A model generated the notes under the pieces. The model was not told the DNA's origin and made no database searches. It saw only the letters and a list, made by a program, of their open reading frames with translations. This document shows positions 15,727-23,572 of a stretch of DNA of 64,000 bases, one piece after another. The position numbers and the translations under genes were made by a program. The stretch comes from Vibrio litoralis DSM 17657. Lineage in GTDB: Bacteria > Pseudomonadota > Gammaproteobacteria > Enterobacterales > Vibrionaceae. The stretch covers positions 62,001 through 126,000 of the forward strand of contig NZ_AUFZ01000001.1 of NCBI RefSeq assembly GCF_000426765.1. The letters run 5' to 3'. Every line of letters starts with the position of its first letter. The first letter of the stretch is position 1.

Positions 15727-18700
15727 ATGCTCAGCTTTGCCAAAACTGCTTGTTCTCGCTTTAAACAAGCCCCTCGTTCTATTCGAATTACATCCTATTT
15801 AGGCCTAGCTTATGCGACTTACGCTCTTATATTAGGGTTAATTGTTCCTGCTGTGGTTCAATCACAAGTACCAACGGCACTTTCTGAATTACTTGGCAGA
15901 CAAGTGAATATTGAAAAAGTCCGCATTAACCCATTTTTATTACGCTTTAGAGTCGATGGGTTTGAAATTAAAGAAGCGAATGATAGCCAATCTTTTGTCA
16001 GCTTTGAGCACTTAGATCTACAAATTGGTTTCTGGCGCAGTGTATTACACCTAACACCGAGCTTAGATCACCTGCACTTACAACAGCCTGATGTAAAGAT
16101 GGTGCGTGTCGATAACCAAGGTAACTTCAACTTTACCGATATTATTGAATCTGTTGCTAACGCTTCAAAACCAACAGAAGAAACCAAAGCAACTGATGAG
16201 CCTTCTTCTGGCCTTCCTCCGTTTCACGCGCGTGATATTCAACTGATCAACGGCCAATTCGATTTTATCGATAACCCAACTGGCGCACATTTAAAATACC
16301 AAGGCTTAAATATCCGCTTGCCGCGTTTGGACTCTCAAGCACAGACTTTTGCCAAAGCCGACATACAGGATTCTTCTAGCTCAGATCAACAAAACCACTT
16401 CGCCATCAATGTAACTGGCGCAGATAATGGCGCGTTGGATCTAGAAGGTAAGTTCCAATTTGAACCTTTTGCTATCGAAGGCAAGTTGGGCATGAACAAT
16501 ATTACGCTATCGAATTTCTGGCCGTTTGCTGAAAAGCAACTGGATGCCAAGCTGACTAGCGGTAAATTCAACTTCTCAACTGAATTCCAAGCGAAAAATG
16601 AACCGACTCGCTTTGATTACTCAACCAGTAAGGGTCGTTTTGAACTATTAGATCTCAATTTCACTGACGGTGAAAAAGACAAAATTACACTACCGAGTTT
16701 AACGCTAGATAATATTGCCCTAGGTAACAAACAACATGCTATTGATATCGCCGCGCTAACCCTCGATGGCCTATGGATTGATGCACTAGTCAACAAGCAA
16801 GGGCTCGATCTACAACGTTTATTCACACCAAAACAAGAAGCGCCAAAACCTACCGTAAGTGTCAAAGCAGCCGATACAGATAAAATCGAGCCGACAGCAG
16901 AATCAGAAGAAGTTGTGCAACCAAGCGTAACCGTCACCAAACAATCTACTCAAAATGCCTCTCCTTGGGTCGTACGTTTACATAAATTCGCCATGATCAA
17001 TACCAATATTAATATCAACGAGAAAATGGTCAGTAGTGGCGTACATTGGCGCATCAACCCTTTAAATATTGAAGCTAATAACATCATTAGCGATTTATCT
17101 CAGCCGATTGATTACGATGTTAATTTAGAAGTGAACTCATGGGTGAAAAGCCCACTTGATCACACCCGAGGCAGTTTCTCTAGCCAAGGTAAAATTAATG
17201 CCAAAGATCTTACCTTTAAGGGTGATATCAACCTAGATCAACTTGAGCTAAGCCAATTCCAAGCCTATATCGACCCCTACCTCAATGTGCGCTTGCAAAA
17301 TGGTAAGTTATCCACCAAAGGTCAATACAGCGCCGACACTGAGGGCAATGCGACGTTTACAGGACAAACTAATATTGCTAGCTTACTAGTGCGCGATAAA
17401 TTGGAATATCAACCACTGATCCAATGGTCGAACATGGCAGTGAATAACCTGCGTTTCGATCTTGGACAAAAGAGCATCAAAATCAATTCGGTTAACTTTA
17501 ACTCTCTTTACAGCAAAGTATTGATTGATAAACAACAGCGCACCAACATTGGTAGCTTGGTTAAGCCTCAACCAGCTTCTGCATCAAAAAATACTTCAAG
17601 CAGCCAAAACAGCAAGCCCTACTCTGTGGATGTCGGTAGCATCAATATCAGCAATGGTTCCGCTTACTTTGCCGATTATTCATTAACGCCAAGCTTCGCC
17701 TCTGGGATTGAATCACTTAATGGCTCGATTAGACACTTATCATCCACGCCAGGCACCAAAGCAAGCGTAGACCTAAAAGGCAAAATCAATAAATACGCAC
17801 CGGTTACCTTAAAAGGTGATATTAACCCATTGATTAAAAACCCGTATTTGGACTTAGATTTCATCTTTAAGAGTGTAGAACTCACTTCAATAAACCCATA
17901 CTCAGGGACCTATGCTGGTTATTACATTGATAAAGGTCAGCTATCTCTTGCTCTAAAATATCAATTGGAAAACAACCACTTAATTGGTGAAAACCACATG
18001 GTAATTGACCAGTTAAAATTAGGTGAACCAAGTGATTCTGATCTCGCGACTAGCCTACCGTTATCACTTGCGATTGCACTACTGCAAGATCGCAACGGCG
18101 TGATTGATTTAGGCGTTCAAGTGACCGGTGATGTCAATGCTCCCGACTTTAGCTTTGGTAGTGTGATATGGGGAGCATTTGCTAATGTCATCACCAAAGC
18201 CGTCACCTCGCCTTTCTCGATGATTGCAGGGCTTGCTGGCAGCGATGAAGAACTAAACCACATTACCTTTGATGCTGGCAAAGCGATGATTACCGGAGAA
18301 GAACAAGGCAAGTTGGATATCGTTGCCAAGGCACTACAAGAAAGACCAAAGCTAAAACTCAGCATTGTAGGTTCTGTTCAAGAAGCCGAAGATACCAGAG
18401 CGATTGCCGAACAAAAACTGCAAACCTTACTACTTAAAGAAAGTGGGGATGATGCAATTCCTGAAGGTTTAACTGCCGATAACTTCCCTGCTGATAGTGA
18501 TTTATCCGACGCTTTAGAAGATCTCTTTAAAGACCAATTCAATATCCGTATTGGTACTGAAGAAGATAAAGTAGAAGAGCAATTAAAAGCTGAAACGGGT
18601 AAACAAGACATTGACGATGACGTTCTAGAGCAAGCACTCAATGCCAGCATGTATAACCAATTGGTTGAAGTACAAGATGTTAACCATGATGAACTCGGTA

Positions 18701-18846
18701 GCCTCGCGGTAGAACGCGCGCGTGCAATCAAAGCCTACTTAGTCGATGTTCAGAAAATTGAACCAGCTCGTATATTCATTCTAGACAGTAAGACCAAACT
18801 GAAAACCGAAGATCGCTCTGCAGAGTTATCTTTAGATGGTAGTTGA
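15727..18846 (+). CDS. AsmA-like DUF748 domain protein
   Basis: A 1039-residue envelope protein with one N-terminal transmembrane helix (about residues 22-47) and a long periplasmic beta-rich body of the DUF748/AsmA-like type (VNIEKVRINPFLLRFRVDGFEI near the start). Such proteins are related to the bridge-like lipid-transport AsmA family of Gram-negative cells. A low-complexity Thr/Glu linker lies near residues 375-405. The last 200 residues (ITFDAGKAMITGEEQGKLD) look like an OmpA-type peptidoglycan-binding fold interrupted by an acidic insertion. Single gene with its own terminator. The exact substrate is unknown. Confidence 0.87.
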   Translation: MLSFAKTACSRFKQAPRSIRITSYLGLAYATYALILGLIVPAVVQSQVPTALSELLGRQVNIEKVRINPFLLRFRVDGFEIKEANDSQSFVSFEHLDLQIGFWRSVLHLTPSLDHLHLQQPDVKMVRVDNQGNFNFTDIIESVANASKPTEETKATDEPSSGLPPFHARDIQLINGQFDFIDNPTGAHLKYQGLNIRLPRLDSQAQTFAKADIQDSSSSDQQNHFAINVTGADNGALDLEGKFQFEPFAIEGKLGMNNITLSNFWPFAEKQLDAKLTSGKFNFSTEFQAKNEPTRFDYSTSKGRFELLDLNFTDGEKDKITLPSLTLDNIALGNKQHAIDIAALTLDGLWIDALVNKQGLDLQRLFTPKQEAPKPTVSVKAADTDKIEPTAESEEVVQPSVTVTKQSTQNASPWVVRLHKFAMINTNININEKMVSSGVHWRINPLNIEANNIISDLSQPIDYDVNLEVNSWVKSPLDHTRGSFSSQGKINAKDLTFKGDINLDQLELSQFQAYIDPYLNVRLQNGKLSTKGQYSADTEGNATFTGQTNIASLLVRDKLEYQPLIQWSNMAVNNLRFDLGQKSIKINSVNFNSLYSKVLIDKQQRTNIGSLVKPQPASASKNTSSSQNSKPYSVDVGSINISNGSAYFADYSLTPSFASGIESLNGSIRHLSSTPGTKASVDLKGKINKYAPVTLKGDINPLIKNPYLDLDFIFKSVELTSINPYSGTYAGYYIDKGQLSLALKYQLENNHLIGENHMVIDQLKLGEPSDSDLATSLPLSLAIALLQDRNGVIDLGVQVTGDVNAPDFSFGSVIWGAFANVITKAVTSPFSMIAGLAGSDEELNHITFDAGKAMITGEEQGKLDIVAKALQERPKLKLSIVGSVQEAEDTRAIAEQKLQTLLLKESGDDAIPEGLTADNFPADSDLSDALEDLFKDQFNIRIGTEEDKVEEQLKAETGKQDIDDDVLEQALNASMYNQLVEVQDVNHDELGSLAVERARAIKAYLVDVQKIEPARIFILDSKTKLKTEDRSAELSLDGS

Positions 18847-18897
18847 TAGATAAGCCATTCAGCTACGGTGAACTTGATTACGGTTAACTCGATAATA

Positions 18898-18929
18898 AAA
18901 GCTCAAATTTCAAATGAAGTTTGAGCTTT
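18898..18929 (+). terminator. Terminator after the AsmA-like gene
   Basis: AAAGCTCAAA (18898-18907) pairs with TTTGAGCTTT (18920-18929) and is followed by more T residues. Confidence 0.88.
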
Positions 18930-19101
18930 TTTTGGGGGACATGAGTAATATGAATTTGTCTGGATATAATTTGCCAGTTTAGTGTCTGCGATATAACTAG
19001 ATCTGACAGATTGCCCTAAATCAGTTAATGATCCGTAGTTTTATCTATCCTCAAACTTGTCATTCTAGAAATGAAGAATGAAATTTACGTGAAAGCTAGA
19101 C

Positions 19102-19313
19102 CCCGCACATTATTAGAGCGTCATTCCAGCCGAGCCTAAGCGAGAGCAGGAATCTACTTATCACGCGCTGAATATTTACAGTGTTTTTTTACGCTAATAT
19201 CATTACACAACAAGCGATCACAAATAACTCCCTCCCTTTACCAATGAAAATACTTGGCATCAAGATTTACAGCCAAGGGAGGGTTGATGTGAGTAGCTTA
19301 TTTTTGCCCCAAA
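19102..19313. repeat. Long direct repeat, copy A
   Basis: About 212 bp nearly identical to 19439-19660, starting CCCGCACATTATTAGAGCG and ending GCCCCAAA. It contains a GTCATTCC...AGCAGGAATC motif of the kind often dispersed in Vibrio intergenic DNA, and a CCCTCCCTTT/AAGGGAGGG inverted pair able to fold. It is part of the gene-free 18847-19877 stretch. No open frame of note. Confidence 0.85.
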
Positions 19314-19438
19314 GGCGTTTAGTGTGATCAACCCCATCTCCGCTTCCCCTTATATCGACTTCTGCTGCCAAGTGACATCATCTACCAAGGGGAAGAACTA
19401 GTCTTTGTCGCTTGCAGTTGCAATATCTACCCAAGATT

Positions 19439-19660
19439 CCCGCACATTATTAGAGCGTCATTCCAGCCGAGCCTAAGCGAGAGCAGGAATCTACTTATCA
19501 GGCGCTGAATATTTACAGTGTTTTTTACGCTAATACCATTACACAACAAGCGATCACAAATAACTCCCTCCCTTTATCAACGGAAAATACTTGGTATCAA
19601 GATTTATAGCCAAGGGAGGGCGGGGGAGGGTTGATGTGAGTGACTTATTTATGCCCCAAA
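19439..19660. repeat. Long direct repeat, copy B
   Basis: Second copy of the repeat at 19102-19313, offset by 337 bp, with scattered substitutions and a roughly 10-bp insertion in the AGGGAGGGCGGGGGAGGG segment. The 125 bp between the copies is unrelated. The pair could recombine to delete the spacer. Confidence 0.85.
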
Positions 19661-19696
19661 GTGTGTCAGTACCGACAGAAACGAAGCTACTATAGC

Positions 19697-19735
19697 CTCA
19701 TAATTGTACAATGAAAGCTAATGTGTGGGGAAAAA
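19697..19735. repeat. Left imperfect direct repeat flanking the TrlF-like gene
   Basis: An ungapped 39-bp segment centred on ATGAAAGCT matches 22611-22649 at about 28 of 39 bases, most differences being transitions. The two segments bracket the large PHP/ATPase gene on each side. Confidence 0.5.
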
Positions 19736-19877
19736 GTCAAGATCTCCCCCCACTCATTCCAGATTATTTTATAAAACAACCTCAGCTTGCTTCGATTCTG
19801 AACCTGCAAAAACGAAAAGTTAAAGCCAAAAAAAATGATACGATGTTAAAAAAGTTGATCTTAGGGGCAATAGAAGT

Positions 19878-22592
19878 ATGAGTAATGAATATTTAGGAAG
19901 CCGTTGGTATAAGTTTGATTTTCATACTCATACGCCAGCATCGTCAGATTATAAAAAGCCAGAAGAGACTGAAACTGATTGGTTAAAAGCCTTAATGGCT
20001 GAAGAAGTTGACTGCGTGGCTATTACCGATCATGTATCTGGTGATTGGGTAGACCGACTAAAAGCAACTTACGCTGAACTTGATAAGACTGCAGAATGGT
20101 ATCGACCGCTTTACTTATTTCCAGGGTGCGAAATAACAGTGAGTACAGGTCAATCCCGTGTACATATTTTGGCTATTTTTGATCCTTCCTGTAATTCTGC
20201 AAAGATTGCCGCTGTTTTAGGTCAATGTGGTATTACTGAGGGGCATGGTGATGCTGAAGAGACCTGTGCAACAGAGTCTGTTGACAAGGTTATCTCTATT
20301 GTAAAGCAAGCTGGTGGTGCAGCGATACCTGCGCATGTTGATGGGCCTAAAGGACTGTTAAACGGAATAACAAATACCAATCATGAGATTGAGTCATGGC
20401 TCAATCAGATTGAAGCCGCTGAGTTTGTCAATTTAGCTTTTCTCGATGCGGTTAACCCTGAGCTATCAAAGGCGGCTATGCACTTAGCAAAACTTCAAGG
20501 CTCAGATGCCCATGAATGTAGTCGATTAGGTAAGAAGTGTTCGTGGATAAAAATGAGCCAGCCATCAATAGATGGATTGAAGTTAGCTCTGCATGATCAC
20601 GACTTTTGTGTCGAAAACAGTGTTGATAATCCTAATGCGACGCCAGATTTATTCTTAAAGAAATTGAATATTTCGCAAATGCGTCATTGTGGACGTATTC
20701 CTGGGCAGCCAGCGATATTTGAATTACACCCTTTATTTAATGCTGTTATCGGTGGCCGAGGCTCTGGTAAATCGACATTCATTGAATCTGTTCGGTTGGC
20801 ATTAGGGCGTGAAAATGAAGTAGCAGAACTTGAGCAGATACAAGAAGATGTTCACTCTTTTAGAGAGGGAGTAACGAAATCTGATACTGAAATATGCGTT
20901 GAGCTACAACGAAGAGATGAGGCATACCAATCGATTTGGAAACACAGTACAACCCCCTATATTAATAAAATGCAAGCAGGTGATTGGTCGCTTGATAACG
21001 GACGGCCAGAAGAGCGTTTTCATGTAAGCTTATACAGCCAAAAACAAATCAATGCACTGGCAAGCAATACGAACAGCTTATTAGAAATTATTGATCGCTC
21101 AAACGAAGTTAATTTTTCGGCATGGAAGTATCAGTTTGATGCTGAGCTCAATAAGTTTTTAGGACTTTGTCGAGAAGTACGTCAGTTACAGGAGCGGCTT
21201 GATAATAAAGGCACCTTAGAATCACAAAAAGACGACCTAAATAGCGATATCGAGAGCTTCGAGAAAGGTGGCCACAAAGATATCTTTAATGCCTACCAAA
21301 CTTTTACACTTGAAAAACAAAAAGTTGAAAAGGCAGCTGGTATCTCTGGGTTAGTTGATTCTATCGACGGCATGCTGTCTGAGGAGTTTGCGGAGCTTAG
21401 CCTCATAGGTGAAAGTGACGACAAGCCTGATTACGTTGCAGAGTTAGAAGAAATACAGTCGGCATTCAAAGGAAATTTAGTTTCCGTTCAGACAGAACTG
21501 GAAAAGCTAAAAGATCAAATTACAAAAGCTGAACAAGATCGAGAAGATGCAATCAGCAAATCAAGTTGGTATTTAAAAGGTGTAGAATCTACACAGCGGT
21601 ATGAACAAGTTGTTCAAGAGTATGCCAAAAAAGGGGAAGAACTGAACCCAGAGCAGTATGAATCTTGGCTTACTCAACGCAATGAGATCAACATTCAGTT
21701 GGAAGAGCTAGAAACAGTACAATCGAATCTAGATATCAGACAAGACCATTGTGATAAGTCACTTAGAAAATTGTATGTGTTAAGAAGAAGGCTTCAGCTA
21801 AAACGTCAAAAATTTATTAAGAAAGTTATTGGTGAAAATCGCTATGTGAAAATGAAGCTTTTGCCGTTTGCGAACACAACTACGATAGAGAGAAAGTTTA
21901 GAGAGCACATTGGGATAGAGACTAGTTTTGCTACTTCCATCTATCAGGATGACCAAACCAATAGCTTGTTATATGACTTACTTTCTAAGGATTTAGGCCT
22001 TAAGGGCATTGCAACAGAGGTCAGCAAGTTAAAAGATGCGACTCTATCCTTAGCTTCTGGTGACGATGTACCCCCATATCGCATCGATAGTCGCTTGAAG
22101 ACTTCGCTCACGCAAAAGCTTTCACAACAACCTGAAATGTTTGACCGATTGAAAACATGGTGTCCTGATGATCAACTTGTCGTTGAATATGCTAAGGACA
22201 TAGAAAAAGGTAAGTTTGAGAACATTGAAAAAGGTTCAGCGGGTCAGAAAGCGGCAACCATTTTAGCCTTTTTGCTTAGTCACGGTGATAATCCAATTAT
22301 TGTCGATCAGCCCGAGGATGACTTAGACAATGCCCTCATTTACCAGCTGATTGTGTCTCAGATACATGAGAATAAGAAGCGCAGGCAAATTATCATGGTG
22401 ACGCATAACCCTAATATTGTTGTTAATGGTGATGCTGAGTTTGTAAATGTGCTCCATTTCCACGCAGGGCAGGTTCAGGTATTGGAGTCAGGTGGTTTAT
22501 GCGAGCAAACGGTGAGGGATCATGTTTGTAATATCATGGAAGGCGGAGCAACTGCTTTTGATAAGCGTTACAATAGGTTAAGAGTTATATAG
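19878..22592 (+). CDS. PHP-domain/SMC-like AAA ATPase (TrlF-like), possible defense protein
   Basis: A 904-residue fusion of a PHP phosphoesterase and an ABC/SMC-type ATPase. PHP metal motifs: HTH (16-18), DH in ITDHVSG (51-52), E85 in PGCEIT, H153 in PAHVDG, D210/H212 in GSDAHE. Walker A GGRGSGKST is at 292-300; a long coiled coil spans about 430-650; the signature GSAGQK (about 788), Walker B IIVDQPEDDLDN (about 809) and a switch His in MVTHNP (about 840) complete the ATPase. This layout resembles RloC, OLD and Rad50 machines with a nuclease head. All catalytic motifs look intact. The gene stands alone in a repeat-rich island, as single-gene anti-phage systems often do. A defense role is inference; the TrlF family name is from memory. 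Confidence 0.8.
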   Translation: MSNEYLGSRWYKFDFHTHTPASSDYKKPEETETDWLKALMAEEVDCVAITDHVSGDWVDRLKATYAELDKTAEWYRPLYLFPGCEITVSTGQSRVHILAIFDPSCNSAKIAAVLGQCGITEGHGDAEETCATESVDKVISIVKQAGGAAIPAHVDGPKGLLNGITNTNHEIESWLNQIEAAEFVNLAFLDAVNPELSKAAMHLAKLQGSDAHECSRLGKKCSWIKMSQPSIDGLKLALHDHDFCVENSVDNPNATPDLFLKKLNISQMRHCGRIPGQPAIFELHPLFNAVIGGRGSGKSTFIESVRLALGRENEVAELEQIQEDVHSFREGVTKSDTEICVELQRRDEAYQSIWKHSTTPYINKMQAGDWSLDNGRPEERFHVSLYSQKQINALASNTNSLLEIIDRSNEVNFSAWKYQFDAELNKFLGLCREVRQLQERLDNKGTLESQKDDLNSDIESFEKGGHKDIFNAYQTFTLEKQKVEKAAGISGLVDSIDGMLSEEFAELSLIGESDDKPDYVAELEEIQSAFKGNLVSVQTELEKLKDQITKAEQDREDAISKSSWYLKGVESTQRYEQVVQEYAKKGEELNPEQYESWLTQRNEINIQLEELETVQSNLDIRQDHCDKSLRKLYVLRRRLQLKRQKFIKKVIGENRYVKMKLLPFANTTTIERKFREHIGIETSFATSIYQDDQTNSLLYDLLSKDLGLKGIATEVSKLKDATLSLASGDDVPPYRIDSRLKTSLTQKLSQQPEMFDRLKTWCPDDQLVVEYAKDIEKGKFENIEKGSAGQKAATILAFLLSHGDNPIIVDQPEDDLDNALIYQLIVSQIHENKKRRQIIMVTHNPNIVVNGDAEFVNVLHFHAGQVQVLESGGLCEQTVRDHVCNIMEGGATAFDKRYNRLRVI

Positions 22593-22610
22593 GGAGTATG
22601 TATGTAATGT

Positions 22611-22649
22611 CTCGCAATCGCATTATGAAAGCTGATGGGTAAGGCAAAA
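22611..22649. repeat. Right imperfect direct repeat flanking the TrlF-like gene
   Basis: Partner of 19697-19735, beginning 19 bp after the TrlF-like stop codon. Together they may mark the ends of an inserted unit. Confidence 0.5.
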
Positions 22650-22872
22650 ACACCAGTCAGTTCTGAAACCTAGGTGTTGAACAAACTCGAAGCCACTTAC
22701 TTTATGAAAAATGTGCGATGGTGCTTAGTTGGGCTATCGCCTGAGCTACTTGTTATCCTTAACGGATCTTATCCGAAGACTCGAAATCTGTCAGAAATCG
22801 TAAGAAGCTTTTGTCCAAAAACGAGTTTATTTCTTTACCTAAGAAATACTTTAGGTTTTGACTATTCTAAAA

Positions 22873-22985
22873 CCTGTCATTCCGGAAATGAGGAACGAAT
22901 TATCCGGAATCTCTTACACCAGTGAAACTTACGTGAAAGCGAGATCCCGCATCTTCTTCGCCTAGGCTCATGTGCGGGATGACAA
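22873..22985. repeat. Dispersed GTCATTCC-type repeat with ATCCCGCA hairpin
   Basis: CCTGTCATTCCGGAAATGAGG with a following ACTTACGTGAAAGCGAGATCCCGC segment resembles 19055-19108 on the other side of the TrlF-like gene. ATCCCGCA (22944-22951) pairs with TGCGGGAT (22973-22980). It fills most of the gene-free stretch 22593-23085; a weak 83-codon frame across it is not convincing. Confidence 0.6.
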
Positions 22986-23085
22986 AGCCGGAGCGATTAA
23001 TCCCTCCCCAGTCATAAGTTAGGATATCAACAGAGGTATAAGATCGAGCATGAGCTACCATCAACACTGAACTTGTACTACGGAG

Positions 23086-23304
23086 CTACTTTCCCGCTTT
23101 CACCATCTCAATTATCTTGATGGCTTTCTCAAAGTGATCGAGCTTATGCGTTTGGATCCACCAAGTCGCGGCTTCCATTAAAAGCTCTGGGTTATCATTT
23201 TTATTGGCAAAGAAGGCGTAAAATGACACGCCGACATTATCGCCCTTTTGTTCTATTTTCTTAGTACAAACCGCAATAACTTTCTCTCGTAATGAGTCTC
23301 GCAT
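23086..23304 (-). CDS. DUF6500 family protein
   Basis: A 72-residue soluble protein whose sequence (VGVSFYAFFANKNDNPELL then ATWWIQTHKLDHFEKA) I recall from proteobacteria as DUF6500. It is charged and probably helical, without signal peptide. GGAAG precedes the ATG. The function of the family is unknown. It follows, on the same strand, a 36-residue membrane protein gene and the Lon-like gene. Confidence 0.75.
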   Translation of the reverse strand: MRDSLREKVIAVCTKKIEQKGDNVGVSFYAFFANKNDNPELLMEAATWWIQTHKLDHFEKAIKIIEMVKAGK

Positions 23305-23351
23305 TAAAACACTTCCTTTCTAATCACAATTTGTATTGGTTCAGCTTTGTA

Positions 23352-23462
23352 TTAACCAAAAATGACCACCAGCACAAATACCACTAATGCTATGATCCCA
23401 AAAACTTTCATCGCCACTTTTAAGTCACCGCCGCCGTTTGGTGCTTGATTACAACATCCCAT
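23352..23462 (-). CDS. 36-residue membrane microprotein starting MGCCNQ
   Basis: A very short frame with an excellent ribosome site (GGAGGA, 6-7 nt before ATG) encodes MGCCNQAPNGGGDLK followed by one transmembrane helix (VFGIIALVVFVLVVIFG) and a stop. The paired N-terminal cysteines and Gly-rich stretch are striking. It lies between the Lon-like gene and the DUF6500 gene on the same strand. I have no certain family assignment; the ribosome site and clean helix make it a likely real small protein. Confidence 0.65.
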   Translation of the reverse strand: MGCCNQAPNGGGDLKVAMKVFGIIALVVFVLVVIFG

Positions 23463-23572
23463 TGATTTGTCCTCCATAAAATAAAAGCTTTACCACTTAA
23501 AACTTCACGCTTAAAACGATCTGTTGAAATGATAAAGCTTCCCGTAACTAGAAGGTCAATGCTTGTACCTTG

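Noticed and set aside
22674..22925. 83-codon plus-strand frame after the PHP/ATPase gene
   Set aside because: It runs across the dispersed GTCATTCC repeat, has no ribosome site and no protein-like composition.
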